From NCBI GenBank assembly GCA_900473185.1, contig UCKU01000026.1, forward strand, positions 1-64,000: DNA of 64,000 bases, written 5' to 3'. The first letter of the stretch is position 1. Each line of letters begins with the position of its first letter. The notes beneath the pieces were generated by a model. That model was not told the DNA's origin, did no database searches, and saw only the letters and a list, made by a program, of their open reading frames with translations. Positions 16,838-24,906 of this stretch are shown here, in pieces. The translations under genes were made by a program, and so were the position numbers. This DNA is from Hyphomicrobiales bacterium (GTDB lineage: Bacteria; Pseudomonadota; Alphaproteobacteria; Rhizobiales; Rhizobiaceae).

Positions 16838-17586
16838 TTTCAGACCCGCAAGGGACAGTTCTGGCGCTGTTTCTGGTTTTCTGCCGGATCGGTGGCTGTG
16901 TGCTGACCCTTCCGGGTTTTTCTTCCGCCCGTGTGCCGGAGCAATTGCGCGTCTTCATCGCCGGCGGGCTTTCGCTGGCGGTGCTGCCGGTGCTCTGGGA
17001 CACGGTTTATCCGTCCGTTCACACCAGTTCCGGCACCTATATCGGCCTGATTTTCAGCGAATCGCTGATCGGTGTGATGTACGGCATGCTCGCCCGGCTC
17101 TATACGCTCGGCCTGCAATTCGCCGCCTCGATCGTCTCCATGATGGTCGGCTACACGCAGCCGAGCACGAGCGACGTCGTCGAAGACTCGGCCGAAATCA
17201 GCTTGACGGCCTTCATCACGATGACCGGTCTGATGGTTCTCTTCATCATGGACTTCCATCACATCGTCTTCCGCGCGCTGATCGATTCCTACACGACCAT
17301 GCCCTTCGGCGGGTTGATGCAGATGCGCTCCACGCTCATCACCTTCACTGATACGCTGGAGCAGACCACCTACATCATGCTGCGGCTGGCGAGCCCCTAT
17401 CTGATTTACGGGCTGATCTTCAACATCTCGATCGGCTTCATCAACAAGCTCGCGCCCCAGATTCCGGTCTACTTCATCTCTACGCCTTATCTGCTGATGG
17501 GCGGCCTCTTTCTGCTCTATTTCTCGATCGCGGCAATGATCAGCCAGTTCGGCCAATCCTTCGCTGCACTATATGTGGGAAGGTGA
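16834..17586 (+). CDS. fliR: Flagellar export gate protein FliR
   Basis: FliR, 250 residues with about six membrane helices. Family markers are LPGFSSARVPEQLRVFIAGG, FSESLIGVMYGMLARLYTLG and the C-terminal INKLAPQIPVYFISTPYLL segment. It completes the FliPQR channel with FliQ (14392) and FliP, which is outside the window. It is coupled to flhA by a 4-base overlap, and a small coiled-coil gene starts six bases downstream. Confidence 0.97.
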   Translation: MISDPQGTVLALFLVFCRIGGCVLTLPGFSSARVPEQLRVFIAGGLSLAVLPVLWDTVYPSVHTSSGTYIGLIFSESLIGVMYGMLARLYTLGLQFAASIVSMMVGYTQPSTSDVVEDSAEISLTAFITMTGLMVLFIMDFHHIVFRALIDSYTTMPFGGLMQMRSTLITFTDTLEQTTYIMLRLASPYLIYGLIFNISIGFINKLAPQIPVYFISTPYLLMGGLFLLYFSIAAMISQFGQSFAALYVGR

Positions 17587-17592
17587 GGGGCG

Positions 17593-18003
17593 ATGATCGA
17601 GAAGAAGCGTTCCGACAAGCTCAAGCGCCTGGTCGCGGTGCAACGGCATCTTGAAAAGATGGCGGAATACGATCTCGCAGAAACCAGCCGCCAGCGCGCC
17701 GAAGTCAATGCCTCCATGGATGTCGCCATTCTTGCGCTCGGTTCGCTGGACCCTATCCATCGTGCTTTTTCGCAGAGTTATGCCGATCGATTCGGCAGGC
17801 TGAGCATCAAGGACCAGCAGTTGACCGGCATGCAGCAGGTGCACGAAATGCGCCTGACGCGCGAGCGCGCCAAAGGTGACCGGCTTGAAGAAAACATGCT
17901 GGATGCCCTCCAGGCAGAGCGTCGCGAGGCAGATGACAATGCCGTTTACGACGTAATCGATCAGCAATTCGCAACGCCAGCCTCCAGCAAGCTTCAAAAA
18001 TAA
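17593..18003 (+). CDS. Coiled-coil flagellar operon protein, FliJ-like candidate
   Basis: A 136-residue, charged, all-helical protein with no signal peptide or membrane segment. Heptad-like patterns run through most of it (LKRLVAVQRHLEKMAEYDLA, RQRAEVNASMDVAILALGSL, LTGMQQVHEMRLTRERAKGD). Size, composition and position (just after flhA-fliR) match FliJ, the coiled-coil stalk of the FliI ATPase that also contacts FlhA. I cannot see a decisive sequence signature, so the name is a structural guess. The flagellar link from operon position is firm. Confidence 0.55.
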   Translation: MIEKKRSDKLKRLVAVQRHLEKMAEYDLAETSRQRAEVNASMDVAILALGSLDPIHRAFSQSYADRFGRLSIKDQQLTGMQQVHEMRLTRERAKGDRLEENMLDALQAERREADDNAVYDVIDQQFATPASSKLQK

Positions 18004-18037
18004 TAATTGCCACGATCTTACATTAGAGGATTGTAAC

Positions 18038-18604
18038 GTGGCTATTTCACCCCCCAGCGATCTGGTGATGGACGTCGTCAAGGCGGCCGACCCCATGGAG
18101 GTTCAGGCTGCCCAGGAAAAGCTGAAGGCCAACCGTGCAGCCTTTGCTGCAACGAGCCTCGCCGACAGCGGTAACGGCTTTTCTTCCGCAGTCGACATTC
18201 TCGACCACGTCAAGCAGAAGAGCGGCCTGAACAACATTCAGAACCGCACCAAGACCGAGGAAGTGCCGGAGACCTACCGGAAGTTCGAGGCCATGGTTCT
18301 GCAGAATTTCGTGAAGAACATGCTGCCGAGCGATGCCGAGAATGTCTTCGGCAAGGGCGCAACGGGTGACATCTGGAAGGGCATGATGGCTGAGCAGCTC
18401 GGCAACGTCATGGCCAAGGGTGACGGCATCGGCATCGCCAAGCAGATGTATGCCGAGCAGCTCCATCGCCAGGAAGGCAAGATCGTCAACGCCTCCACGG
18501 ATGAAGACGATCGCAAGACCGCGATGAGCATGATCGACGAATTTCAGCGCAAGACCTTCGGCACTCCGACTGCCGACAATAAGTCCGCAACAAGCGACGC
18601 ATAA
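18038..18604 (+). CDS. flgJ: Rod-binding protein FlgJ (single domain)
   Basis: A 188-residue protein with the FlgJ rod-binding domain at about 80-150 (YRKFEAMVLQNFVKNMLPSD, IWKGMMAEQLGNVMAKGDGI, GIAKQMYAEQL). It lacks the C-terminal muramidase domain of enteric FlgJ. It starts at a GTG at 18038 behind AGAGGA. The absent hydrolase function may be supplied by the transglycosylase at 7480. Confidence 0.9.
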   Translation: MAISPPSDLVMDVVKAADPMEVQAAQEKLKANRAAFAATSLADSGNGFSSAVDILDHVKQKSGLNNIQNRTKTEEVPETYRKFEAMVLQNFVKNMLPSDAENVFGKGATGDIWKGMMAEQLGNVMAKGDGIGIAKQMYAEQLHRQEGKIVNASTDEDDRKTAMSMIDEFQRKTFGTPTADNKSATSDA

Positions 18605-18615
18605 TCGAGGATAAA

Positions 18616-18981
18616 ATGGAAATAGTTTCGAACGAATACAGGATCAAATCCGTTCTCGGACGCCTCGAAATGATAATCGACAATGAGAACACCCGGATCG
18701 GCAGCGATCCGCAGTTCGATCTCAAGGTCTCCAACGCGCATAAGAGCCGGTGCCTGTACGAGCTCTCGATGCTCTTCCGCGACACCGATCCGGCTGAACT
18801 TGCCGCTTCGCATCTGGACCAGCTTCACGGTCTGAAGAAGAAGCTCGTTCTGAACGCCCGTCGCGTCGAAGCGCATCTGGAGGCGGTTCGCGCCGTTGCC
18901 GATCTTCTGAAGAATGCCGTGCAGGATGCCGATGCTGACGGCACCTATTCCCAGGAACAGTTTGTCGCGCGGGATGCCTGA
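18616..18981 (+). CDS. FlgN-like flagellar export chaperone
   Basis: A 121-residue helical protein located between flgJ and a FliL-like gene. Its size, its helical character (EYRIKSVLGRLEMIIDNENT, LDQLHGLKKKLVLNARRVEA, HLEAVRAVADLLKNAV) and its context match FlgN, the chaperone for the hook-associated proteins FlgK and FlgL. Rhizobial FlgN proteins are weakly conserved, so this is a pattern-level call. Its stop and the next start share one base (TGATG), indicating coupled translation. Confidence 0.6.
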   Translation: MEIVSNEYRIKSVLGRLEMIIDNENTRIGSDPQFDLKVSNAHKSRCLYELSMLFRDTDPAELAASHLDQLHGLKKKLVLNARRVEAHLEAVRAVADLLKNAVQDADADGTYSQEQFVARDA

Positions 18982-19523
18982 TGATCAAGCTCGTCCTCAC
19001 AGGCGTCTGGGTCTGCGCCGTCACCTTGGCATCGGTCTATTTCTCGGTGAATATGGCGACTGCGCCGACGCCGGCTGCAGCGGATACCAAGCAAAGCGCG
19101 CTCGAACTCGTGAAGGGCGAGACCATCACTGTGCCCGTCATCGGCAACGGTGCGGTTAACGGTTATTTCCTCGGTCGCATCTCCTTCATGATGCACAAGG
19201 ATATGATCGCGGGCCTCAACCTGCCGATCACGGAGATGACGACCGACGAACTCTTCAGCCTGCTCGTCGGTAACAAGATGATCGACGTTTCCAACATCAA
19301 GGCCTTCGATCCCGGAGCTTTCCGCGAAGAGATCAAGAAGGGCATGAACGAGCGTCTTGGCGGTGAATATGTGGCCGAAGTCATGCTGGAACAACTCGAC
19401 TACCTTTCGAAGGAAGACGTGAAGGACACTTCCGGCGGCAAGCCGCAGAAGGTTGGCGCGCCGGTCAAGATCATCGAGACCGCGCCTGCATCCGGAACGC
19501 CGGCTCCAGCCGCCAGTCACTGA
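18981..19523 (+). CDS. FliL-like inner-membrane protein, last gene of flagellar cluster
   Basis: A 180-residue protein with one N-terminal membrane helix (about 3-25, IKLVLTGVWVCAVTLASVYF) and a periplasmic domain. The stretch at about 92-150 (TTDELFSLLVGNKMIDVSNI, FDPGAFREEIKKGMNERLGG, EYVAEVMLEQLDYL) follows the FliL pattern of a short 'isLL' segment, a 'reei..ainerlg' helix and a final strand. FliL is a stomatin-like ring around stators. Rhizobia normally carry a fliL near fliP, outside this window, so this would be a second, diverged copy. A low-complexity Pro/Ala tail closes it, then a terminator. Fold assignment is inference. Confidence 0.5.
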   Translation: MIKLVLTGVWVCAVTLASVYFSVNMATAPTPAAADTKQSALELVKGETITVPVIGNGAVNGYFLGRISFMMHKDMIAGLNLPITEMTTDELFSLLVGNKMIDVSNIKAFDPGAFREEIKKGMNERLGGEYVAEVMLEQLDYLSKEDVKDTSGGKPQKVGAPVKIIETAPASGTPAPAASH

Positions 19524-19548
19524 TGACCATCGACCGACCAGTTAAAGG

Positions 19549-19569
19549 CGGCGCCGAAAGGCGCCGTTT
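19549..19569 (+). terminator. Terminator at end of flagellar cluster
   Basis: A perfect 7-bp GC stem (19549-19555 with 19560-19566) closes on a GAAA tetraloop and is followed by TTT. It sits 25 bases after the last flagellar gene. Confidence 0.75.
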
Positions 19570-19813
19570 CTGCGTTCTTGCCTTGGTTAATGAACTACTT
19601 ATGCGCGCAGGAAAATCCAAGGCTTTTTCCTAAGGGTTGTTTGAAACCGAGTTGATATAAACGCGGCACAAGCTTGGGAGGATGGCCACCACGGGGTTGG
19701 GGGAGATCGCTTCAGGCAGGACGCTGCTGGTCCTCACAAGACCTCCGCTGCGGAAACGTAGGCTTATTTTCCGGGATGTCGGGCGCATGACGCACCCTCG
19801 GCAGGAGGTTGGA

Positions 19814-20662
19814 ATGAATCTGATTGCAAACTTTGCGGTGCTTGCATCGCGGCGGACGATTTTCGATCTGCCGGTCTGCGATCTCGGCTGGGACGACGCG
19901 CTGGTTTTCATCAACGAACTGGCTTCCATTCCCGTCGGGCAGACCGTGGTTTGCTTCGTCAACGCCCATAACATGCTGACGGCCCTGGGCGACGATGAGT
20001 ACTATCAGATCATGTCGCACAACCTCGTTCTGCCTGACGGCATCGGTCTCAATATCGCATCCCAGGTCACGCATGGTTCGCCGTTTCCCGCCAATCTGAA
20101 CGGCACCGATTTCGTACCAGCCTTCCTGACTTTCATGGAAGCGCCGCGTCGTATCGGCCTTATCGGTGGCACGCGCGCGGTCGTTGAGAAGGCGGCCGAG
20201 AACTTTTCCAGGCACGCGCCCTGGCACGAGTTCTTCGTGATCTCCGACGGCTTTTTCGACAAGGCCAATCCCGAACCCGTTATCGCCGAGGTGGAGCGCC
20301 AGAAGCTCGATATCCTGATCGTCGGCATGGGCACGCCGCTACAGGAAAAATGGGTTCACCAGAATATCCGCGCCGATCACGCACGTCTCGTCCTGACGGT
20401 TGGTGCACTTTTCGATTTCGTTTCGGGCACCGTGCCACGCGCCCCGAAGACTGTGCGCATGATGCGTCTGGAATGGGCCTACCGCCTGGTACAGGAGCCG
20501 ACGCGCCTCTGGCGCCGCTATATTCTCGGTATTCCGGTCTTCCTCTTCCGGGTCTTCCAGTATCGCTTCAGCCGGCGTGCGCGCATCCTCAGTCAGCCGG
20601 ATGAACGGGCGCATGCTACGGGCGAACAGAAGAGAATCGAGCAGATGAAGAAAGCCGGCTGA
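19814..20662 (+). CDS. WecG/TagA/CpsF family glycosyltransferase
   Basis: A 282-residue member of the GT26 family that transfers a sugar (often N-acetyl-mannosaminuronate or ManNAc) to a lipid-linked acceptor in polysaccharide synthesis. Motifs seen: VVCFVNAHNMLTAL, LPDGIGLNIASQ, RIGLIGGT, LIVGMGTPLQEKWVHQN, and the C-terminal RAPKTVRMMRLEWAYRLVQEPTRLWRRY signature split across residues 205-235. The frame is open from 19682, but a strong GCAGGAGG at 19801-19808 sets the start at 19814. A Wzz-like gene follows after 112 bases. The exact sugar and product are unknown. Confidence 0.88.
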   Translation: MNLIANFAVLASRRTIFDLPVCDLGWDDALVFINELASIPVGQTVVCFVNAHNMLTALGDDEYYQIMSHNLVLPDGIGLNIASQVTHGSPFPANLNGTDFVPAFLTFMEAPRRIGLIGGTRAVVEKAAENFSRHAPWHEFFVISDGFFDKANPEPVIAEVERQKLDILIVGMGTPLQEKWVHQNIRADHARLVLTVGALFDFVSGTVPRAPKTVRMMRLEWAYRLVQEPTRLWRRYILGIPVFLFRVFQYRFSRRARILSQPDERAHATGEQKRIEQMKKAG

Positions 20663-20774
20663 TTACAGATTTCTGCAGGTTCCGGTTAACCATTTCTTTG
20701 CCATGTATATTTAGAGTAGCTTAATCCTCCGCGTCAGCGCGGTTGAGCGAACTCGGCCATCATGCGCATGAGAT

Positions 20775-22565
20775 GTGACGCAAATGCACGATTCCAGGGC
20801 GAAAAACAGTTTCCATGATCGCGCAACCACCTCTTCGCGCGGCCAGCGGCAAAGTCATGCCGAAAAGAGCACCCATCCGCAGGAGGTCCTTCCTTCCGAA
20901 GCTGAACTGCTGCGCGCCATAGGCCGGCTGCTCGACGAACAGCGTGCAAAAGCGCGACAGACCGAACCGCTGGTGGACCGGATCGAAACGATCCTCGGTT
21001 CACGCCTTCAGGCTGCAAACGATATCGCCTCCGCTTCCGCACCTGAACCCTCTCGTCCTGCGCCAGAGCCGACGACGCAGTTCGTTCAGGTTCAACGCGT
21101 TGCTCCCGCTGAAAGAGCGCCCATTTCGACGGTTTCGCGCGAAATACGGCGCCCGAACTGGATCAGGAACGCTCTCATCATAGCTGCCCTCTCGTTTGGC
21201 GGCGCCGCCACCCCTATCCTGATGCCATCCTCACCTGCGCTTTACACCGCAGAAACAATGCTTGCCGTGGATGCGGGCGCAGGTAACCGGGCTGCCCTCG
21301 TCGGGGATACCGTCAAAAGACTGTCTTCGGTACCTATCATCACCTCTACCGTTGCGGCACTGAAACTGGACCGCGATCCGGAATTTGCCGGTAGCAGCGC
21401 CAATGCACTTGGTGTCGCCTTCGATCTTCTCTCAGGCAGCGGTGCAGCCGCCGATCCGGCATCGCGTGCAGAGGCCGCGCTGAAATCTGCGATGGCGATT
21501 ATTCCCGACGACCGCACTGGCACGATCCGTCTGATGGTAACGACAGGCGATGGCGGCAAATCGACGCGCATCGCCATGCGATTGTCCGATGCGGTGACCG
21601 GTGGCAGCGCCATGGGCAAAGCGGCCGAGATGGCCACCGCCTTGAAGAAGGAAAATGATCAGGCTCAAGCAGAGCTCACGGCCTTCGGTCAGAAGAACGG
21701 TGAGGGCAATGTCAAGGTCGCGACGCAGCTGCAGCGCCAGATCGCCGGGCTCGATGCCGATTTGAAGAATGCCGACGACAATATCCTTACCGCCAAGGAA
21801 CAGGCCGACAAGCTGAAGGCCGCTAAGCTGGCGGACGTGCTGGAAGGCTCACTCGCTCCGGATATGATCTCGCCCGCCCTGTCGGATCTGCGCGATAGAT
21901 ACGCGATTGCCAAGACCGCATTGGCGCAGCTTTCGGCAGACCTCGGACCGCGCCATCCGCGCCTGCTCCAACAGCAATCCGAGGTCGATGGTCTGAAAGA
22001 TAACATCGGCAAGGAATTGGCGCGCCTCGCCCAGAACGCAAATGCAGCAGCCAAGGCTGCTGTCGATGCGCGCAGACAGCTCGGCGATCGCCGCAACGCG
22101 CTGATTGCCCAGAGCCGCGATACTGGCGTCGATCTCGCCAAGCTGACCGAACTGCGGGAAAAGGCTTCGGCAGCCCGCTCGCGCCTGGAAGAGGAGGTTT
22201 CCACGACAGGTGCCATCGGTGGTGACGGCCGGGTCACGGTTCGCAAGCCCGCTCTTGTGCTGCCGGTTTCCGGCGACAGTAATTTCGGTTTCAGCGCCTT
22301 GGTTGGCGGCGTTGCCGGTTTGGCGGTGGGCCTCGGCTTCGCCTTCGTGCCGCGTTTCTTCCGCCGACAGCCCGAACAGGAGCGGGTCCAAGTTTCCGTC
22401 GAGGCTCCGATCCTCGCCCCTGTGCCTGAACTCGCGCCGATCCCGGCGTTGACGCAGGTACCGGAGCCGGCGCTGGTCCCGCAGGCGGCTGAGGAAGTCG
22501 ATGCGCTGCGCTCGCAAATCGCCAGCCTGCGCGATCGCTTGCATGCCTACCAGGTCTCACGGTAA
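20775..22565 (+). CDS. Wzz-like polysaccharide chain-length/export protein without kinase domain
   Basis: A 596-residue membrane protein with the polysaccharide co-polymerase layout. A long cytoplasmic N-terminus (about 1-130, Arg/Glu/Pro-rich) leads to a membrane helix (about 132-150), a large periplasmic region with coiled coils (about 160-500; the DLGPRHPRLLQQQSEVDGLK motif is typical of Wzc/GumC proteins), a second membrane helix (about 512-535), and a Pro/Glu repeat tail (APVPELAPIPALTQVPEPAL). No Walker motifs follow, so the BY-kinase domain is absent. It starts at GTG 20775 or ATG 20784; neither has a strong ribosome site. Pairing with the glycosyltransferase suggests a surface polysaccharide role. 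Confidence 0.75.
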   Translation: MTQMHDSRAKNSFHDRATTSSRGQRQSHAEKSTHPQEVLPSEAELLRAIGRLLDEQRAKARQTEPLVDRIETILGSRLQAANDIASASAPEPSRPAPEPTTQFVQVQRVAPAERAPISTVSREIRRPNWIRNALIIAALSFGGAATPILMPSSPALYTAETMLAVDAGAGNRAALVGDTVKRLSSVPIITSTVAALKLDRDPEFAGSSANALGVAFDLLSGSGAAADPASRAEAALKSAMAIIPDDRTGTIRLMVTTGDGGKSTRIAMRLSDAVTGGSAMGKAAEMATALKKENDQAQAELTAFGQKNGEGNVKVATQLQRQIAGLDADLKNADDNILTAKEQADKLKAAKLADVLEGSLAPDMISPALSDLRDRYAIAKTALAQLSADLGPRHPRLLQQQSEVDGLKDNIGKELARLAQNANAAAKAAVDARRQLGDRRNALIAQSRDTGVDLAKLTELREKASAARSRLEEEVSTTGAIGGDGRVTVRKPALVLPVSGDSNFGFSALVGGVAGLAVGLGFAFVPRFFRRQPEQERVQVSVEAPILAPVPELAPIPALTQVPEPALVPQAAEEVDALRSQIASLRDRLHAYQVSR

Positions 22566-22685
22566 GCGAACGCCCGACCGAAGATTGCTCTTGCATTTGC
22601 CGTTTTTAAACGGGATAGGGCGTTATCGGGAAATCATTCCCGCCGCGGGCGAATAGACTGGCGCGAAACTGGGCGGAGAAGACGC

Positions 22686-23585
22686 GTGACGACAGTAATC
22701 GACGGCAAGCAGGTTGCCGCTTCCGTAATCGAAACCGTGAAATCGGCAAATGCTGCGCTCGAAGCCGCCAAGGGCGTCCAGACGGGCCTTGCTGTCATTA
22801 TCGTCGGCGACGATCCGGCGAGCCACACCTATGTCAGCTCCAAGAGCCGCATGGCCAAGGAATGCGGCTTCAAATCCGTCCAGCACACGTTGCCAGTCGA
22901 GACCAGGCAGGAGGAGCTTGCAGCCCTCGTTGCCTCGCTCAATGCCGATCCGTCGATCCACGGCATTCTCGTGCAGCTGCCGCTGCCCAAACATCTCGAC
23001 AGCGAAGCGATCATCCAGTCGATCCTGCCGCAAAAGGATGTCGATGGCCTGAGCGTCGTCAATGCCGGCAAGCTTGCCACCGGCGATCTGAAGACCGGCC
23101 TCGTCTCCTGCACGCCGGCCGGTGCCATGGTGTTCGTGCGCCGCACCCATGGTGAGGATCTTTCCGGCTTGAACGCCGTCGTCATCGGCCGCTCCAACCT
23201 GTTCGGCAAGCCGATGGCGCAGCTTCTGCTGAATGCCAATGCGACGGTCACCATCGCCCATTCGCGCACGAAGAACCTCGCCGAGATCTGCCGCAATGCC
23301 GATATTCTGGTGGCCGCCGTCGGCCGTCCGGAAATGGTCAGGGCCGATTGGGTCAAGCCCGGTGCCACCGTCATCGACGTCGGCATCAACCGCATCGCCG
23401 CACCCGAGCGCGGCGAGGGCAAGACCCGCCTCGTCGGCGATGTCGCCTTTGCGGAAGTCTCTCCGGTTGCCGCGGTCATCACCCCGGTTCCCGGTGGCGT
23501 CGGCCCGATGACGATCGCCATGCTGATGGCCAATACCGTGATTGCCGCCCATCGCTCGGCAGGGCTGACGCCGCCGATATTCTGA
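22686..23585 (+). CDS. folD: Methylenetetrahydrofolate dehydrogenase / cyclohydrolase FolD
   Basis: FolD, 299 residues, interconverts 5,10-methylene-, methenyl- and 10-formyl-tetrahydrofolate with NADP in the cytosol. The catalytic Tyr49 and Lys53 are seen in SHTYVSSKSRMAKECG, the substrate loop in GILVQLPLPKHLD, the NADP site in VVIGRSNLFGKPMAQLL, and the C-terminal PVPGGVGPMTIAMLM. It starts at GTG 22686 behind GGAG. It converges with aglR with no spacing: the two stop codons form TGATCA at 23583-23588. Confidence 0.97.
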   Translation: MTTVIDGKQVAASVIETVKSANAALEAAKGVQTGLAVIIVGDDPASHTYVSSKSRMAKECGFKSVQHTLPVETRQEELAALVASLNADPSIHGILVQLPLPKHLDSEAIIQSILPQKDVDGLSVVNAGKLATGDLKTGLVSCTPAGAMVFVRRTHGEDLSGLNAVVIGRSNLFGKPMAQLLLNANATVTIAHSRTKNLAEICRNADILVAAVGRPEMVRADWVKPGATVIDVGINRIAAPERGEGKTRLVGDVAFAEVSPVAAVITPVPGGVGPMTIAMLMANTVIAAHRSAGLTPPIF

Positions 23586-24611
23586 TCAAGCCTGCGGGGC
23601 AGGGCCTGTCGAGGCCCTGACAATCAGCTCGGTTTTCCAGAGTTCCTGCTCGGGGAAGGGGCCGGCCTGCTTGACCGTGCCGATCAGCCGCTGTGCGATG
23701 CGCACGCCGGCGGCCCGCAGTGACGAGCGTGTAGTCGTCAGCGGCACAGAGAAATTTTCCGGCTTCAAGAGCGGCAGCACGTCATCATGGGCGATGAGCG
23801 AGATATCCTCGCCAAGCTTCAGCCCGGCTTGATTGACGGCCCGGATCGCGCCGAGCGCCAGGACCGTACTGGAACACAGGATGGCGGTCGGCCGCTCGGG
23901 AAGCTGCAGGAAGCGCTCCATGGCGATCAGCCCTTCCTCGTCCGACATGACGCTATGGCTCGTACAATCCTCGGCAAGCTCCAGCCCGCGTTCAGCAAGG
24001 GCTGCGACGACGCCGTTCCTGCGGCGGATGGCGAAGTCGAGATGCGCCGGCCCGTTCATCAGCGCGAAGCGCGTATGGCCAAGCTGCAGCAACAGCCGCG
24101 TAGCATCGTTGAAAGCCGCTTCATTGTCGATGTCGAGATAGGGATAGTCGGGCTCCGTACCGAAGGAACGCCCATGCACGACAAAGGGCATGGAGAGCGA
24201 TTTCAGCATGGCGAGCCGCGGGTCGTGGCCGCGCATATAGGCCACGAAGAGCGCATCCACATTGCCGCTGATTGCCAGGCGCCGCAGTGCTGCGACCTCA
24301 TCATCCGGGTCCGCCGGCATGATGACGAAGTGAAAGTCGTGGCGCACCGCTTCCTCGCCGAGGCCGGTCAGGAACTCGCCGAAATGCACATCCGACTGAT
24401 GGCCGGGTGCCGTTGGCATCACAAGGCCAATCGAACCGGCCTTGCCGGTTGCGAGCCGCTGGGCGGCCTTGTTCGGCCGGTATCCGGTTTCCTTGACTGC
24501 CCGGAGCACGCGTTCCCGGGTATCCTCGTTGACCTCGGGATAGCCGTTAAGCGCGCGGCTCACAGTTGTCTGCGAAAGCCCCAGCAATTCCGATAGCTGT
24601 TTGAGATTCAC
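23586..24611 (-). CDS. aglR: LacI-family repressor of alpha-glucoside operon (AglR)
   Basis: A 341-residue LacI/GalR regulator. The N-terminal helix-turn-helix (MNLKQLSELLGLSQTTVSRA, LNGYPEV) and hinge helix (RPNKAAQRLATGKA) are intact, and a periplasmic-binding-type sensor domain follows (about 60-335). It starts at a GTG at 24611 with GGGAGGAAG upstream. It is divergent from aglE and is placed as in the S. meliloti agl locus, where AglR represses aglEFGAK until an alpha-glucoside is present. Two AAAGCGCTTT palindromes in the shared intergenic space are its likely operators. Confidence 0.93.
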   Translation of the reverse strand: MNLKQLSELLGLSQTTVSRALNGYPEVNEDTRERVLRAVKETGYRPNKAAQRLATGKAGSIGLVMPTAPGHQSDVHFGEFLTGLGEEAVRHDFHFVIMPADPDDEVAALRRLAISGNVDALFVAYMRGHDPRLAMLKSLSMPFVVHGRSFGTEPDYPYLDIDNEAAFNDATRLLLQLGHTRFALMNGPAHLDFAIRRRNGVVAALAERGLELAEDCTSHSVMSDEEGLIAMERFLQLPERPTAILCSSTVLALGAIRAVNQAGLKLGEDISLIAHDDVLPLLKPENFSVPLTTTRSSLRAAGVRIAQRLIGTVKQAGPFPEQELWKTELIVRASTGPAPQA

Positions 24612-24676
24612 CTGCTATGCTTCCTCCCGGCCTGCCCTGTGGCCGTCAAATAGTGGCCGCTGCCTCCCAATGGCTT

Positions 24677-24690
24677 CCAAAGCGCTTTCA
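24677..24690. promoter_or_regulatory. LacI-type operator O1 near aglR
   Basis: A 10-bp perfect palindrome AAAGCGCTTT at 24679-24688 with flanks CC/CA. It has the central CG and AAAGCG half-sites typical of LacI/GalR operators. It lies 66 bases from the aglR start, so it could also autoregulate aglR. Confidence 0.7.
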
Positions 24691-24838
24691 AATATGTAGC
24701 ATCTGCTGCGCTTGACTCAAGAAAAATCGCTCCATATTCCCCATTAAGCCTTGCTGCAGCGCGATATAGTGGCGGTATTCCCGCTGTTTTCGCGAAATGG
24801 CTTGACTTCATTCTGCTGAAAGTGAATGAGTTGCGTTG

Positions 24839-24852
24839 TCAAAGCGCTTTGA
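24839..24852. promoter_or_regulatory. LacI-type operator O2 near aglE
   Basis: A 14-bp perfect palindrome TCAAAGCGCTTTGA, 55 bases before the aglE start, where it would overlap the promoter. Its core matches O1 exactly; the centres are 162 bp apart. Confidence 0.78.
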
Positions 24853-24906
24853 GATTTCCTTTGAATGAAATTCTGCGCTATCGGATTGTGATGGGAGGTT
24901 GATCAC

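Noticed and set aside
22600..22613. CCGTTT/AAACGG hairpin after the Wzz-like gene as terminator
   Set aside because: The stem is six pairs with a 2-base loop, sterically poor, and the T tract is inside the stem.
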